From positions 124,001-188,000 of the forward strand of contig NZ_JAESWB010000168.1 of NCBI RefSeq assembly GCF_016765675.1: 64,000 bases of DNA, in the 5' to 3' direction. A program made the position numbers and the translations under genes. Position 1 is the stretch's first letter; each line of letters begins with the position of its first letter. The notes beneath the pieces are model-generated. The model was not told where the DNA came from. It did not search any database and saw only the letters and a program-made list of their open reading frames with translations. Origin of the DNA: Neobacillus paridis (GTDB lineage: Bacteria > Bacillota > Bacilli > Bacillales > Cytobacillaceae). This document shows positions 17,073 to 26,357 of this stretch, in pieces.

Positions 17073-17420
17073 TTAGCTGATTTTCTCTAATAATGCAGCT
17101 TCAGTCAAGTTGCCTTTTTTGGCTGAAACGATAAATAAAGAGGCAAGTACAATCGCGTTGTCGATCTCTTCCATATTTTCTGAGCTGTAAAAAGGTGTTT
17201 GCCAATTGAAGTCGGCATCACTGGTAGCTGGATAAATCGTAACCTTCCAGTGAAAATATATTTTTGCCTGCGGGAGCTGTACCCCTTCAACGGCAATAAG
17301 CCAATGGGTGATGGGCGATTCTGGTTTTGCAGCGTCAGATTCAATTAGTGCTGTCTTGTCTCTTTTACCTATTGGAATTAAGGCCATTTGATAAAAGTCA
17401 TGGTAATTTGGAGTTTTCAT
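17073..17420 (-). CDS. Conserved-looking hypothetical protein, 115 residues
   Basis: I do not recognise the family. The start has a strong ribosome site (AAGGAGGACC) at good distance. The product starts MKTPNYHDFYQMAL, is soluble, and contains several aromatic positions (HWLIAVEG, YFHWKVTIYP, FNWQTPFY) that suggest a beta-rich fold. The last quarter is a predicted helix. It is a single gene transcribed towards the fhs terminator. No transporter or enzyme motif is visible. Confidence 0.65.
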   Translation of the reverse strand: MKTPNYHDFYQMALIPIGKRDKTALIESDAAKPESPITHWLIAVEGVQLPQAKIYFHWKVTIYPATSDADFNWQTPFYSSENMEEIDNAIVLASLFIVSAKKGNLTEAALLEKIS

Positions 17421-17521
17421 TTATGGTCCTCCTTATTTTTTATGGTGTATCTTTATTATATGAAATGGTGTACGGTAATTGAGCGATTAATTATTAAAAT
17501 TTTTCGAAAGTTTTTCAAAGA

Positions 17522-17547
17522 TGAAAAAAGGAAGGGCAGTGCCCTTC
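17522..17547 (-). terminator. Terminator of the Fsr-type transporter gene
   Basis: On the minus strand GAAGGGC pairs with GCCCTTC around a three-base loop and is followed by CTTTTTT, just past the transporter stop codon. Confidence 0.8.
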
Positions 17548-17550
17548 AAC

Positions 17551-18795
17551 TTATGATGATTTTCTATTAAATTCTGCCACCTTGCGATCAGAAGGTAGAA
17601 GGAAGGCCGTTAAACCTAATATTGGCAGCATTCCCAGCCAGGTGATCATCGTTTGTAAGCTTATTAAATCGGCAAGATAACCTAATCCAACCGAACCAAT
17701 TGCCCCCATTCCGAACGCCAGCCCGACAGTCAGACCAGACATCGTTCCGATTTTCCCTGGTACTAGTTCTTGAGCATAAACAACCGTTACTGAAAAACTG
17801 GTCATTAAAATAAATCCAGTAAGCATGAGGATGATGAATGCTACCAGCGGTGGAACATATGGCAGTAAAATGGATAACGGCAGTGTCCCCAGCATTGAGA
17901 ATGAAATGACCGTTTTCTTACCGAATCGGTCGGCCAATGGGCCACCAAGAAATGTTCCCAACGCACCTGATACTAAAAAGGCAAATAAGAAAATTTGCGA
18001 TTGTTTAATCGTCAGGGCATACTCCTTTATGGCGTAGAAGGCATAGAAGTTTGTCATCCCGGAGATATACCAGGATCGGGCAAAGATTAACAGCAAAATG
18101 AATCCCAATGCTTTTTTAACATCCGATGATAACCGCTCCTGCTGACTATTGCTTGAACTGTTTCTCTGTTTGCGGGCAGGGAATACCGCCAATCTTTCAC
18201 TATACCATTTGGCAATATAAATTAATAAAATGACTGCCAGTGCTGCCACAATCGTAAACCACGATGCCCCAATTTGTCCTAGCGGAACCAAAATAAGGGC
18301 GGTAATCAAAGGTGCCAAAGCCTGTCCCGTGTTTCCGCCCACCTGATAAATCGATTGGGCCAGTCCCCGCCGGGTTCCCGCCGCCATGTAGGCAACCCTT
18401 GATCCTTCAGGATGAAACACTGCAGAACCGAGACCAATCAACAAAACAGATAGGACGATCAATGCAAAATTCGGAGCTAAGCCGATCCCTAATACCCCTA
18501 CCAATGTAAAGCTAAGACCGACTGGCAAGGCGAAGGGCATTGGCTTTTTGTCAGTAAAATAGCCGACTAACGGCTGCATTACCGAAGAGACCATATTTAA
18601 CGAGAAAGCAATAATCCCTAACTGTGTGAAGGACAGCCCCATCGATTTTTCCAAGATTGGAAACATCGCCGGAACGACAGCTTGAATCGCATCATTGAGT
18701 AGATGGCACAGCCCGATCACAAAAAGTATTTTAAATATAGTTGCTTCAGATGTATTTGGTGTTTTCTGGCGGGGTAAAACCGCTTGTTGGCTCAT
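17551..18795 (-). CDS. MFS efflux transporter, fosmidomycin-resistance (Fsr) type
   Basis: A protein of 414 residues with twelve predicted membrane helices. It has blocks typical of the Fsr subfamily: CHLLNDAIQAVVPAMFP, VMQPLVGYFTDKKPMP, GLGSAVFHPEGSRVAYMA and GLAQSIYQVGGNTGQALAP. Members pump out fosmidomycin and other small toxic compounds using the proton gradient. It is divergent from mhqR with about 275 bases between the two, so MhqR or a shared region could influence it. Terminated by its own hairpin. Confidence 0.88.
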   Translation of the reverse strand: MSQQAVLPRQKTPNTSEATIFKILFVIGLCHLLNDAIQAVVPAMFPILEKSMGLSFTQLGIIAFSLNMVSSVMQPLVGYFTDKKPMPFALPVGLSFTLVGVLGIGLAPNFALIVLSVLLIGLGSAVFHPEGSRVAYMAAGTRRGLAQSIYQVGGNTGQALAPLITALILVPLGQIGASWFTIVAALAVILLIYIAKWYSERLAVFPARKQRNSSSNSQQERLSSDVKKALGFILLLIFARSWYISGMTNFYAFYAIKEYALTIKQSQIFLFAFLVSGALGTFLGGPLADRFGKKTVISFSMLGTLPLSILLPYVPPLVAFIILMLTGFILMTSFSVTVVYAQELVPGKIGTMSGLTVGLAFGMGAIGSVGLGYLADLISLQTMITWLGMLPILGLTAFLLPSDRKVAEFNRKSS

Positions 18796-18995
18796 AATAG
18801 TCTCCTTTTCAACTCACTTATCTGAATTTTCTTTTACTATATCTTACTACTATACTATTAATTTGAAAAATATTTATTTCGCCTTTGAAAATAAAAAAAC
18901 CGAAACCCCTGTGGACCAGTCGCTACACAAAATAACTGTCCTGATCAGGCATCCTTATATGGTAAATTGACAGTCCTGCGAAAATTTTTTATAAT

Positions 18996-19013
18996 AATTT
19001 TGAAATCGAGATA
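18996..19013 (+). promoter_or_regulatory. Possible MhqR-box-like element upstream of mhqR
   Basis: AATTTTGAAATCGAGATA agrees with the palindromic MhqR box of B. subtilis (TATCTCGAATTCGAGATA) in 14 of 18 positions. The right half CGAGATA is perfect and the left half is degenerate. It may mark autoregulation or control of the divergent pump. The match was made by eye against a remembered consensus. Confidence 0.3.
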
Positions 19014-19070
19014 TTTAAAACTTGTTTCATTTCAATACGACTTTTCAAAAATTTTAAAGGATGCGTTACG

Positions 19071-19511
19071 ATGGAAAATGAATCAACAGCAACATCTTTA
19101 AAGCTATTTATTGTCCTTTCCAGAGCCTATAAAGCGATCAATGAGCATGTAAATAAAGTGATTCAAGCGGCTGGGTTAAATCCCACTGAATTCGCCGTTT
19201 TGGAACTTCTCTATCATAAAGGGGATCAGCCGCTGCAGCAAATTGGCGCAAAAATTTTGCTTGCCAGCGGAAGTATTACTTATGTCGTCGATAAACTTGA
19301 ACATAAGGGACTATTGAATAGAATCGCTTGTCCAAAAGATCGAAGAGTCATCTATGCTCATATTTCCGATGACGGGAAAAAACTGATCCAGGATATTTTT
19401 CCAGAACATGCAGAACAAATTGACAAGTTGATGTCCAGTTTAACTGAAGAAGAGAAGACAGCTGCAATTGAATTGTTGAAAAAATTAGGATTATCCGCAG
19501 GGAAATTTTAA
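19071..19511 (+). CDS. mhqR: MarR-family regulator MhqR
   Basis: A protein of 146 residues with a winged-helix core. The recognition region ILLASGSITYVVDKLEHKGL and wing CPKDRRVIYAHIS closely resemble MhqR (YkvE) of B. subtilis. MhqR represses hydroquinone/azo-compound detoxification genes and is relieved by quinones. The kinase near one side and clpE on the other also match the B. subtilis neighbourhood (kinD-mhqR-mot-clpE), although motAB is absent here and an M3 peptidase stands in between. SD is AAAGGATG. Confidence 0.85.
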   Translation: MENESTATSLKLFIVLSRAYKAINEHVNKVIQAAGLNPTEFAVLELLYHKGDQPLQQIGAKILLASGSITYVVDKLEHKGLLNRIACPKDRRVIYAHISDDGKKLIQDIFPEHAEQIDKLMSSLTEEEKTAAIELLKKLGLSAGKF

Positions 19512-19537
19512 TACGGCCGTCCGGTCGTATTTTTTTT
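19510..19537 (+). terminator. Terminator of mhqR
   Basis: AATACGGCCG pairs with CGGTCGTATT (one G-U pair) with almost no loop, followed by eight T. Confidence 0.85.
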
Positions 19538-19609
19538 GTAAGGATCCGTTTTGGATAGTATAATAAGATAGATTCGAAAATTAAAAAAATTTAAAAGGAG
19601 GCTAAATTC

Positions 19610-21304
19610 ATGAGCTTTGAAAATTTTACATATGTACGTCCTGACTTGGAGGAAGTGAAAGCTAAATTTAATGCAGCATTAGCACGTTTTGAAAACGCCC
19701 CTTCTGTTGAAGAACAAAGCAACGCCATGAATGAAATTAATCAGATTAGAAATAATCTTGAAACGATGTTTACCCTTTGCAGCATTCGTCATTCCATAGA
19801 CACAAATGATGAGTTTTACAAGGCAGAGCAGGATTATATGGATGAGATTGGCCCAGAGGTAGAAGGTTTAGTAACCAAGTACTATCAAGCATTGGTTGAT
19901 TCTAAGTTTCGCCCTGAATTAGAAGCCAAATGGGGAACTCAGCTTTTTGCCCTGGCAGAAAGTCAGCTGAAAACCTTTAAGCCTGAAATTGTTCCGCAGC
20001 TGCAAAAAGAGAACCGCCTTGTAACCGAGTACACAAAACTGATTGCTTCAGCCAAGATTGAGTTTGAAGGTGAGGAACGTACACTTGCTCAAATTGACCC
20101 GTTTATCGAATCAAAGGATCGGGAAATGCGCAAGCGGGCTAGTGAAGCTAAATTCGGCTTTTTTGCCGAACATGAGGCTGAACTTGATCGGATTTACGAC
20201 GAACTTGTCAAGGTAAGAACGGAAATTGCCCAGACACTTGGTTACAAAAACTTTGTTGAACTTGCCTACCATCGCATGATGCGGACAGATTACAATGCTG
20301 AAATGGTGGCGAATTTCCGCCAGCAGGTAAAGGATTATATTGTTCCCATCGCCACAAAGCTGAAGAAGAGGCAGCAGGAACGTTTAGGCTTGGATACATT
20401 AAAATATTATGACGAAAATTTAAATTACTTAACGGGGAATGCCGTGCCGAAAGGAAGTCCTGAATGGATCATTGAGAACGGCCAGAAGATGTATCAGGAG
20501 CTTTCAAAGGAAACCGGCGAATTTTTTGCTTTTATGCGGGAAAACAACTTAATGGATCTTCTCGCCAAGAAAGGCAAGGCAAGCGGCGGTTATTGTACCT
20601 ACATTGAAAAATATAAGGCGCCATTTATCTTTTCTAATTTTAACGGAACGTCAGGGGATATTGATGTCTTGACACATGAAGCAGGCCATGCCTTCCAAGT
20701 GTATTCAAGCCGCCAGTTTGAAATTCCTGAATATTATTGGCCTACGTATGAAGCATGTGAAATTCATTCGATGAGTATGGAATTTTTTACTTGGCCTTGG
20801 ATGGATCTATTCTTTAAAGAGGATACGGAAAAGTATAAGTTTTCACACTTAAGTGAAGCATTGCTATTCCTGCCATACGGTGTGTCAGTTGATGAGTTCC
20901 AGCATTGGGTGTATGAACATCCTCAAAGCTCACCGCAAGAGCGTAAGCAGGCATGGAAAGAGATTGAAAATAAATATTTGCCGCATAAAGATTATGATGG
21001 CTTTGAGTATTTAGAAAATGGCGGCTTCTGGCAACGCCAAGGTCATATTTATAACTCACCATTTTACTATATTGATTATACCCTTGCGCAAATTTGCGCC
21101 TTCCAATTCTGGAAACGTTCCAGAGAAAATATGGAAGAAGCTTGGGCCGATTATTTGAAGCTTTGCAAGCTTGGCGGCAGTATGTCATTTACCAAACTGG
21201 TAGAGGCTGCAAATTTGATTTCACCATTTGAAGATGGCTGCATCGAGTCTGTGGTTGGGGTAATTGAAGATTATCTAAATTCTGTAGATGATAAAAATCT
21301 ATAA
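19610..21304 (+). CDS. M3-family oligoendopeptidase (PepF-like)
   Basis: A protein of 564 residues. The zinc-binding HEAGH is in DVLTHEAGHAFQVYSS around residue 355, with the downstream glutamate in ACEIHSMSMEFF as third ligand. It belongs to the shorter oligoendopeptidase F-type group that cleaves cytosolic oligopeptides. No signal peptide is present. It has its own strong ribosome site (AAAGGAGG) and a terminator shared with clpE on the other strand. It is longer than a thermolysin-type catalytic core and shows no missing residue. Confidence 0.92.
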   Translation: MSFENFTYVRPDLEEVKAKFNAALARFENAPSVEEQSNAMNEINQIRNNLETMFTLCSIRHSIDTNDEFYKAEQDYMDEIGPEVEGLVTKYYQALVDSKFRPELEAKWGTQLFALAESQLKTFKPEIVPQLQKENRLVTEYTKLIASAKIEFEGEERTLAQIDPFIESKDREMRKRASEAKFGFFAEHEAELDRIYDELVKVRTEIAQTLGYKNFVELAYHRMMRTDYNAEMVANFRQQVKDYIVPIATKLKKRQQERLGLDTLKYYDENLNYLTGNAVPKGSPEWIIENGQKMYQELSKETGEFFAFMRENNLMDLLAKKGKASGGYCTYIEKYKAPFIFSNFNGTSGDIDVLTHEAGHAFQVYSSRQFEIPEYYWPTYEACEIHSMSMEFFTWPWMDLFFKEDTEKYKFSHLSEALLFLPYGVSVDEFQHWVYEHPQSSPQERKQAWKEIENKYLPHKDYDGFEYLENGGFWQRQGHIYNSPFYYIDYTLAQICAFQFWKRSRENMEEAWADYLKLCKLGGSMSFTKLVEAANLISPFEDGCIESVVGVIEDYLNSVDDKNL

Positions 21305-21310
21305 AGAAAA

Positions 21311-21347
21311 AGCGAAGCCATGATCTTTATGGCTTCGCTTCGTTTTT
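21311..21347. terminator. Bidirectional terminator between the M3 peptidase gene and clpE
   Basis: AGCGAAGCCAT pairs perfectly with ATGGCTTCGCT around a seven-base loop. A T-rich tail follows on the plus strand and an A-rich stretch precedes it, so it can serve both converging genes. Confidence 0.85.
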
Positions 21348-23502
21348 ATTGAACAACTGCAGCTTTGGCAGTGACTTTTAATTCCCCATTTTCCACAATC
21401 GCGGCCAGCTGCTTGATGTCAGGTTGGTCTAAGATAAAGTCTGCAATTTTATCTTCAAGCTGTTCCTGAATAACCCGACGGAGCGGACGAGCACCAAATG
21501 CAGGATGGTAGCCAAGTTCTGCTAATTTTTCTTTTGCTTCGGCGGTAATCGTGAATTCGATATTTTGCTCAGCTAATGTTTCCATTAATTCGTTGATCAT
21601 CAGGTCAACAATTTGCAAGATATGCTCCTTATCAAGTGCGTTAAATTCAATGATACTATCGAAGCGGTTTAAAAATTCCGGCTTAAAGAATCCGCCTAAT
21701 GAATCAAGAATACTTGCTTCCTCTACAGCCTCGCTGACGCCAAAGCCAACATGAATCGGTTTAAACGAGCTGCCGGCGTTACTTGTCATAATAATAACAG
21801 TATCCTTAAAGCTTACGACTCGTCCCTGACTGTCGGTGAGGCGGCCGTCCTCGAGAATTTGCAGAAACATATGCTGTACATCCGGATGTGCCTTTTCAAT
21901 TTCATCCAACAAAATGATGCTATAAGGATTTCGGCGCACCTTTTCAGTCAATTGTCCTGCTTCTTCATGGCCTACATAACCTGGAGGGGAACCGATTAAT
22001 TTGGATACGCTGTGTTTTTCCATGTATTCGCTCATATCGAGGCGAATCATCGAATCCTTTGTGCCAAATAGTTCTTCCGCCAGCGTTTTGGTTAACTCGG
22101 TTTTACCAACCCCTGTAGGACCGACAAAGAGGAAGGATCCGATTGGACGGTTTTTCGCCTTTAAACCGGCACGGCTGCGGCGGATTGCCTTGGCTATTTT
22201 TTGGACCGCTTTTTCCTGGCCAATAACCTTTTTGTTGAGATTGTCTTCCAGCTGTTTCATTTTAAGCTGTTCATCCTGTTGTAGTTTGCCAACCGGAATA
22301 CCGGTTTTTTCTTCAACGATTTCTTGAATATGGGAAACTGTGACAACAGGTCTTTCAGAACTGAAATCATGATTTAATGCTTTTTCTAATTTTGCTTCTT
22401 CATCACGAAGTTTTGCTGCTTTTTCATAGTTTTCTTGTTTGAGGGCTGCTTCTTTTTCTTTAGCAATCTCTTTTAAGCGTCCTTCAATTTGGTCTTTACT
22501 ATGATAATCAGATGTTAAATTTAATTTAGAGCCGGCTTCATCCAATAGATCGATTGCCTTATCCGGTAAGTATCGGTCTTGAATATAGCGTTGTGATAGC
22601 ATGACACAGGCTCGGATTGCTTCATCTGTGTAGCTGACTTCATGATAATCCTCATATTTTTTCTGGATCCCTTTTAAAATCTCAATTGCTGCTTCGATGC
22701 TTGGTTCTTGGACTTGGATCGGTTGGAAGCGGCGCTCTAATGCAGCATCCTTTTCAATCTGACGGTATTCCTTTAATGTTGTTGCGCCGACTACTTGCAG
22801 CTCGCCGCGAGCAAGAGCCGGTTTTAAGATATTTCCGGCATCCATTGAACCCTCGGCTGAACCGGCACCTACGAGCAAGTGAATTTCATCAATGAACAGA
22901 ATAATATTTTTTCGTTCTTTTAACTCCGAAATCAGCTGCTTCATCCGTTCTTCAAATTGTCCACGGATGCCGGTATTGGCAACAAGTGAAGCAACATCGA
23001 GTAAATAAATTTCTTTATTTTGCAGCTTGACCGGAACGTTACCTTCAGCAATTTTTAAGGCAAGGCCTTCGGCAATCGCGGTTTTCCCGACACCGGGTTC
23101 ACCGATTAAGACCGGATTATTTTTATTTCGGCGATTTAAGATTTCAATCACCCGTTTTACTTCTTCATCTCGGCCAATGACCGGGTCGATTAGACCCGCT
23201 TTAGCCATTTGCGTCAAGTTTTGACCAAAGTGATCGATAAAACCACCGCCATGTTGCGGCGCTCTCGTGTCTGTTTCTGGAATAAATTGACTATTCATAT
23301 CTTGGCTTAGTGGAGCAAAGTTAAAAATATTTTCGAATGGAAAGCCTTCAAATGGATTCATTTTCATGCCAAAACCTGCTCCTAATGCTTGACGTTCTTT
23401 TACATAACATTCATGACAAAGTTTCATATTTTTTTGTTGTCCATTTACATTAATAGTTAATTGTACATTTGCTTGATTTTGTTTGCATTTTTGACAAAGC
23501 AT
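21346..23502 (-). CDS. clpE: ATP-dependent Clp protease ATP-binding subunit ClpE
   Basis: A protein of 718 residues with the order that defines ClpE: an N-terminal zinc finger (CQKCKQNQ and CHECYVK), the first AAA module ([16 protein letters not shown], Walker [12 protein letters not shown]), a UVR-type coiled linker ([18 protein letters not shown]), and the second AAA module ([14 protein letters not shown]). A ClpB-D2-like C-domain with [11 protein letters not shown] ends the protein. It unfolds heat-damaged proteins for ClpP and is made on heat shock. Two CtsR operators overlap its promoter, matching the known regulation in Gram-positive bacteria. It lies next to ykvI as in B. subtilis. Confidence 0.96.
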   Translation of the reverse strand: MLCQKCKQNQANVQLTINVNGQQKNMKLCHECYVKERQALGAGFGMKMNPFEGFPFENIFNFAPLSQDMNSQFIPETDTRAPQHGGGFIDHFGQNLTQMAKAGLIDPVIGRDEEVKRVIEILNRRNKNNPVLIGEPGVGKTAIAEGLALKIAEGNVPVKLQNKEIYLLDVASLVANTGIRGQFEERMKQLISELKERKNIILFIDEIHLLVGAGSAEGSMDAGNILKPALARGELQVVGATTLKEYRQIEKDAALERRFQPIQVQEPSIEAAIEILKGIQKKYEDYHEVSYTDEAIRACVMLSQRYIQDRYLPDKAIDLLDEAGSKLNLTSDYHSKDQIEGRLKEIAKEKEAALKQENYEKAAKLRDEEAKLEKALNHDFSSERPVVTVSHIQEIVEEKTGIPVGKLQQDEQLKMKQLEDNLNKKVIGQEKAVQKIAKAIRRSRAGLKAKNRPIGSFLFVGPTGVGKTELTKTLAEELFGTKDSMIRLDMSEYMEKHSVSKLIGSPPGYVGHEEAGQLTEKVRRNPYSIILLDEIEKAHPDVQHMFLQILEDGRLTDSQGRVVSFKDTVIIMTSNAGSSFKPIHVGFGVSEAVEEASILDSLGGFFKPEFLNRFDSIIEFNALDKEHILQIVDLMINELMETLAEQNIEFTITAEAKEKLAELGYHPAFGARPLRRVIQEQLEDKIADFILDQPDIKQLAAIVENGELKVTAKAAVVQ

Positions 23503-23529
23503 ATAAAATAACCTCCTCGTTATTTTGAC

Positions 23530-23585
23530 TTTGACTATATTTGACCTTACGACTTTAGTATACTCTGACCTTTTTTGACTTTCAA
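23530..23585 (-). promoter_or_regulatory. clpE promoter with two CtsR operators
   Basis: On the minus strand TTGAAA (23585-23580) and TATACT (23562-23557) are separated by exactly 17 bases. The spacer holds AGTCAAA-AAA-GGTCAGA (23580-23564), one mismatch from the CtsR operator RGTCAAANANRGTCAAA. A perfect copy, GGTCAAA-TAT-AGTCAAA (23546-23530), follows downstream of the -10 near the start of transcription. A further AGTCAAA heptad overlaps its edge. Confidence 0.9.
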
Positions 23586-23679
23586 GTTATTTGTCTTAAG
23601 AAAATGTTAACAAAAAAGGAAAAATGTCCGTCATTGTTTGTCCCTTTATTCATATATTTGATGTTAAGGGGGAGATGGT

Positions 23680-24735
23680 GTGAAGGCTAATAGAAACTGG
23701 AGTCAAGCCTTTCAAATAGCGGCAGTTTATATTGGAACTGTTGTTGGAGCAGGTTTTGCCACAGGAAAAGAAATTGTGGAATTTTTTTCGCGATTTGGAT
23801 TCTTTGGCTTTATTAGTATATTAATGAGCGGTTACTTATTTATCATGATTGGTTCAAAACTGATGCGTATGGCGGCGCAAATTGAAGCAAAATCTTACCA
23901 GGAATTTAATGAGCATCTGTTCGGAAAATGGCCAAGCAGAATCATCAATTTTTCGATGCTTTTTATGCTCCTGGGTGTTAGTGCGGTAATGCTGGCCGGT
24001 GCTGGTGCAGTATTTGAAGAACAGCTGGGTTTGCCGAAAAACGTCGGTGTATTCATAACGATTTTTCTGTCCTATGTTGTCATGCTTATCGGTACGAAAG
24101 GACTATTTGCGGTAAACACATTTGTTGTCCCGATTATGATCAGTTTCAGCCTGATTTTAATGTTTTTATCAGTTCGCATGCCGAATTTTATTGAGCAATT
24201 TTTATTCATCCCGCATGCAGCAGATGGTTGGAAAAGTGTCATCGCTCCTTTTTCCTATACCGCCTTAAATCTTGGATTGGCACAAGCTGTGTTAGTTCCG
24301 GTGGCAACAGAGGTCAAGGATGATTGGACGATTAAATGGGGAGGAATTCTTGGCGGTTTGGGCTTAACAGTTATTTTAATTGCCAGTCATTTTACCTTAA
24401 TTATGCTTCCAAATTTGGAGTTGTATGAGATTCCAATGGCGATTATTATGAAGAACCTGGCCCCATTTTTTTATTGGATTTTTATTCTAGTTATATATGG
24501 GGAGATTTTTACTTCGGTCATCGGGAACATTTTTGGTCTTGATCGTCAATTAAAACAATATATTGAAATCCCTACGATGATGTCAGTTACAGCTATTTTT
24601 GCTGTTTCCTACCTGATTAGTCTGGTTAATTATGGGACACTCCTTTCCCATTTGTACCCGTTATTTGGCTATATTTGTATGTCCATTTTTATCTTATTGT
24701 GGATAAAACCGTTTGAACCAATTTTTAAAAAATAA
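23680..24735 (+). CDS. ykvI: YkvI-family membrane protein
   Basis: A protein of 351 residues with ten or so predicted membrane helices, starting at GTG after AAGGGGGAGA. The N-terminal GAGFATGKEIVEFFSRFG resembles the unwound first helix of amino-acid/sodium symporters, and the family is related to branched-chain amino-acid and spore-germination permeases. Its substrate is unknown. The position next to clpE is conserved with B. subtilis. Confidence 0.85.
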   Translation: MKANRNWSQAFQIAAVYIGTVVGAGFATGKEIVEFFSRFGFFGFISILMSGYLFIMIGSKLMRMAAQIEAKSYQEFNEHLFGKWPSRIINFSMLFMLLGVSAVMLAGAGAVFEEQLGLPKNVGVFITIFLSYVVMLIGTKGLFAVNTFVVPIMISFSLILMFLSVRMPNFIEQFLFIPHAADGWKSVIAPFSYTALNLGLAQAVLVPVATEVKDDWTIKWGGILGGLGLTVILIASHFTLIMLPNLELYEIPMAIIMKNLAPFFYWIFILVIYGEIFTSVIGNIFGLDRQLKQYIEIPTMMSVTAIFAVSYLISLVNYGTLLSHLYPLFGYICMSIFILLWIKPFEPIFKK

Positions 24736-24764
24736 AAAACAGCTGTTTGTACAGCTGTTTTTTT
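24735..24764 (+). terminator. Terminator of ykvI
   Basis: ACAGCTG and CAGCTGT flank a short loop, with AAAA before and seven T after. It may also serve the converging CPBP gene. Confidence 0.85.
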
Positions 24765-25374
24765 AGAAAGGGAAAATGATAAAGATCAAGATATCAAAAA
24801 CAATGTGAGAAACAATAACCAACGGCATGCTTTTTTTCCAAAAATACAGACTGCCCCAAGCAATCCCTGAAATGAGCGAGGTGATAATTAATAAAAATGA
24901 GCCAGAATAAATATTGACGGATGCATATAAACATGCCCCTAAAAGGATACTGGCAGCAGGTTTTAAATAGAGCATCAACCGTTTTTGGATGAAGCCGCGC
25001 CAAAATAGTTCTTCCCCTGGCGCAGCAACCAAAATTAGGGCAAGGTATTGCCAAAAATAAGATGGTCCATACCATTTATACAGCGTCTGTATTTTCCTAT
25101 CAATATGAAGGGGAAAAAGGCTGACTAATTGATATCCCAGCCAGATCACCCCATATAAAACCAATCCGGAAAACAACCCGAAAACAAAATATTTTAGAAA
25201 CGACGACTCGTCGTCAACATCACCTTGAAACATCGAATAAGTGATTAATACAAGAATGGATCCGGTAAAAATATACCAAAAAATCACTTTATCATGGAAT
25301 GAGAAATAAATAAGGATATGAGCAATAATGAGTCCAAAAATAAGTCGAAGGTCAAATAACAGTTTTTTAATCAT
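24763..25374 (-). CDS. CPBP-family intramembrane glutamic endopeptidase
   Basis: A protein of 203 residues with seven or so hydrophobic segments and the CPBP (Abi, CAAX protease) signature. The paired glutamates and arginine are in EELFWRGFIQKR around residues 123-134, and a conserved histidine is in IVSHIVFDIL near the C-terminus. Such proteases act in the membrane, and bacterial substrates are mostly unknown. A SAM- or anchor-type signal is not seen. Converges with ykvI. Confidence 0.85.
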   Translation of the reverse strand: MIKKLLFDLRLIFGLIIAHILIYFSFHDKVIFWYIFTGSILVLITYSMFQGDVDDESSFLKYFVFGLFSGLVLYGVIWLGYQLVSLFPLHIDRKIQTLYKWYGPSYFWQYLALILVAAPGEELFWRGFIQKRLMLYLKPAASILLGACLYASVNIYSGSFLLIITSLISGIAWGSLYFWKKSMPLVIVSHIVFDILIFIIFPF

Positions 25375-25511
25375 GGCTAACTCCCTACCTAATACAATAA
25401 CAAGTATTTTACCAAATTATTTTTAAAAAGGATATGACATCAATCATTATAACCAATTCTTTTCATAAGAACAGCCAAACAGGAAAAAATAGTGGGGAAA
25501 GGAGTGAGACG

Positions 25512-25631
25512 ATGAGTCAATCTAAAAGTCAACAAGAACGGCAATGGACTGTAAGAAAACAGGATCAAAATCCCCATGGGAAGGTGAAATCATTAAAGCA
25601 GCTTGCTGAAGAAACGGGTAAGGGAAAGTAA
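25512..25631 (+). CDS. Small basic protein, 39 residues (DUF6254-like)
   Basis: A short ORF beginning MSQSKSQQERQWTVRKQ and containing NPHGKVKSLKQLAEE, preceded by GGAAAGGAGTGAG. The pattern of an N-terminal basic helix and NPHGKVKS resembles the family DUF6254 of Bacillaceae, of unknown function. The recognition is from memory and not certain. Closed by a good terminator, which supports it as a real gene. Confidence 0.65.
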   Translation: MSQSKSQQERQWTVRKQDQNPHGKVKSLKQLAEETGKGK

Positions 25632-25643
25632 AAACCAATAAAG

Positions 25644-25669
25644 AAAGGCAGACTGTTATCTGCCTTTTT
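25644..25669 (+). terminator. Terminator of the small DUF6254-like gene
   Basis: AAAGGCAGA pairs with TCTGCCTTT around a six-base loop, with further T. The A-rich upstream side could also terminate ykvS from the other strand. Confidence 0.85.
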
Positions 25670-25678
25670 AACTGGATT

Positions 25679-25867
25679 TTAATAAGCGCTTTCTTTTATG
25701 ACCTTATAATTTTTATGATTTACAACTGTTCGCTGATCCAGTTCTAAATCACGGTAATTATCCATATATGTTAAGTCAACAATTACTGAGTTTTCATTTA
25801 CCTTTTCAACAACGCCCTGCAGACCGCCACGAAATTCGATAATATTACCAACCTCTGCTTTTTTCAT
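25679..25867 (-). CDS. ykvS: YkvS family protein (DUF2187)
   Basis: A protein of 62 residues that begins MKKAEVGNIIEFRGGLQG and continues with VNENSVIVDLTYMDNY, the DUF2187/YkvS pattern. It is a small beta-barrel-like (KOW/SH3-like) domain of unknown function. Good ribosome site (AAAGGAGAGAG). The name also fits the conserved ykv gene order. Confidence 0.85.
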   Translation of the reverse strand: MKKAEVGNIIEFRGGLQGVVEKVNENSVIVDLTYMDNYRDLELDQRTVVNHKNYKVIKESAY

Positions 25868-26101
25868 TCTGTCTCTCTCCTTTTTCTACCATATATCTTA
25901 TTTAAATAACAGTTTGCACCATTTTTAAGTATTCGTAAAGAATTTTATTTGACAAATTCGTTAATTATTCTAGATATTACTGATTATATGTTGGAAAACT
26001 TATAAAATAAAAGAAAACGTTATCAAGTACAAAATCTTTTTGAATCATTTTTCATTGATAGGAAATTAAGATAAAATGAAGGAGCAAAGGTGGTGGTAAT
26101 C

Positions 26102-26296
26102 ATGAACGAAGACTTTGTGAATGATATTTTAAATCGCTTAAAGACTGGGGAACTATCTGAATATTATGTTAAAAATGAAGACTTTATGGACTTTCGCCGT
26201 GTTCTTGTGAAAAGGGAAGATTTTAAACATTTCCGTGGAATTGGGCAGCGGGGTGGCGATGTTTTATTTCAATATTTAAAAGAGCCGAGGAGCTAG
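26102..26296 (+). CDS. Conserved hypothetical small protein, 64 residues
   Basis: I cannot assign a function. The protein is acidic and basic in turn, with two similar halves: NEDFVNDILNRLK / NEDFMDFRRVLVKREDF. It ends in a glycine-rich turn, FRGIGQRGGDV. The ATG is chosen for AAAGGTGGT; a GTG four codons upstream is possible with AAGGAG. It is the first gene before glpP with a gap of about 60 bases and may share its transcript. Confidence 0.6.
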   Translation: MNEDFVNDILNRLKTGELSEYYVKNEDFMDFRRVLVKREDFKHFRGIGQRGGDVLFQYLKEPRS

Positions 26297-26357
26297 CTCC
26301 GGAAGGTGTGATGCAATTGAACCAAATGAAATATAACAATTTAAGCCAGGTGATTTT

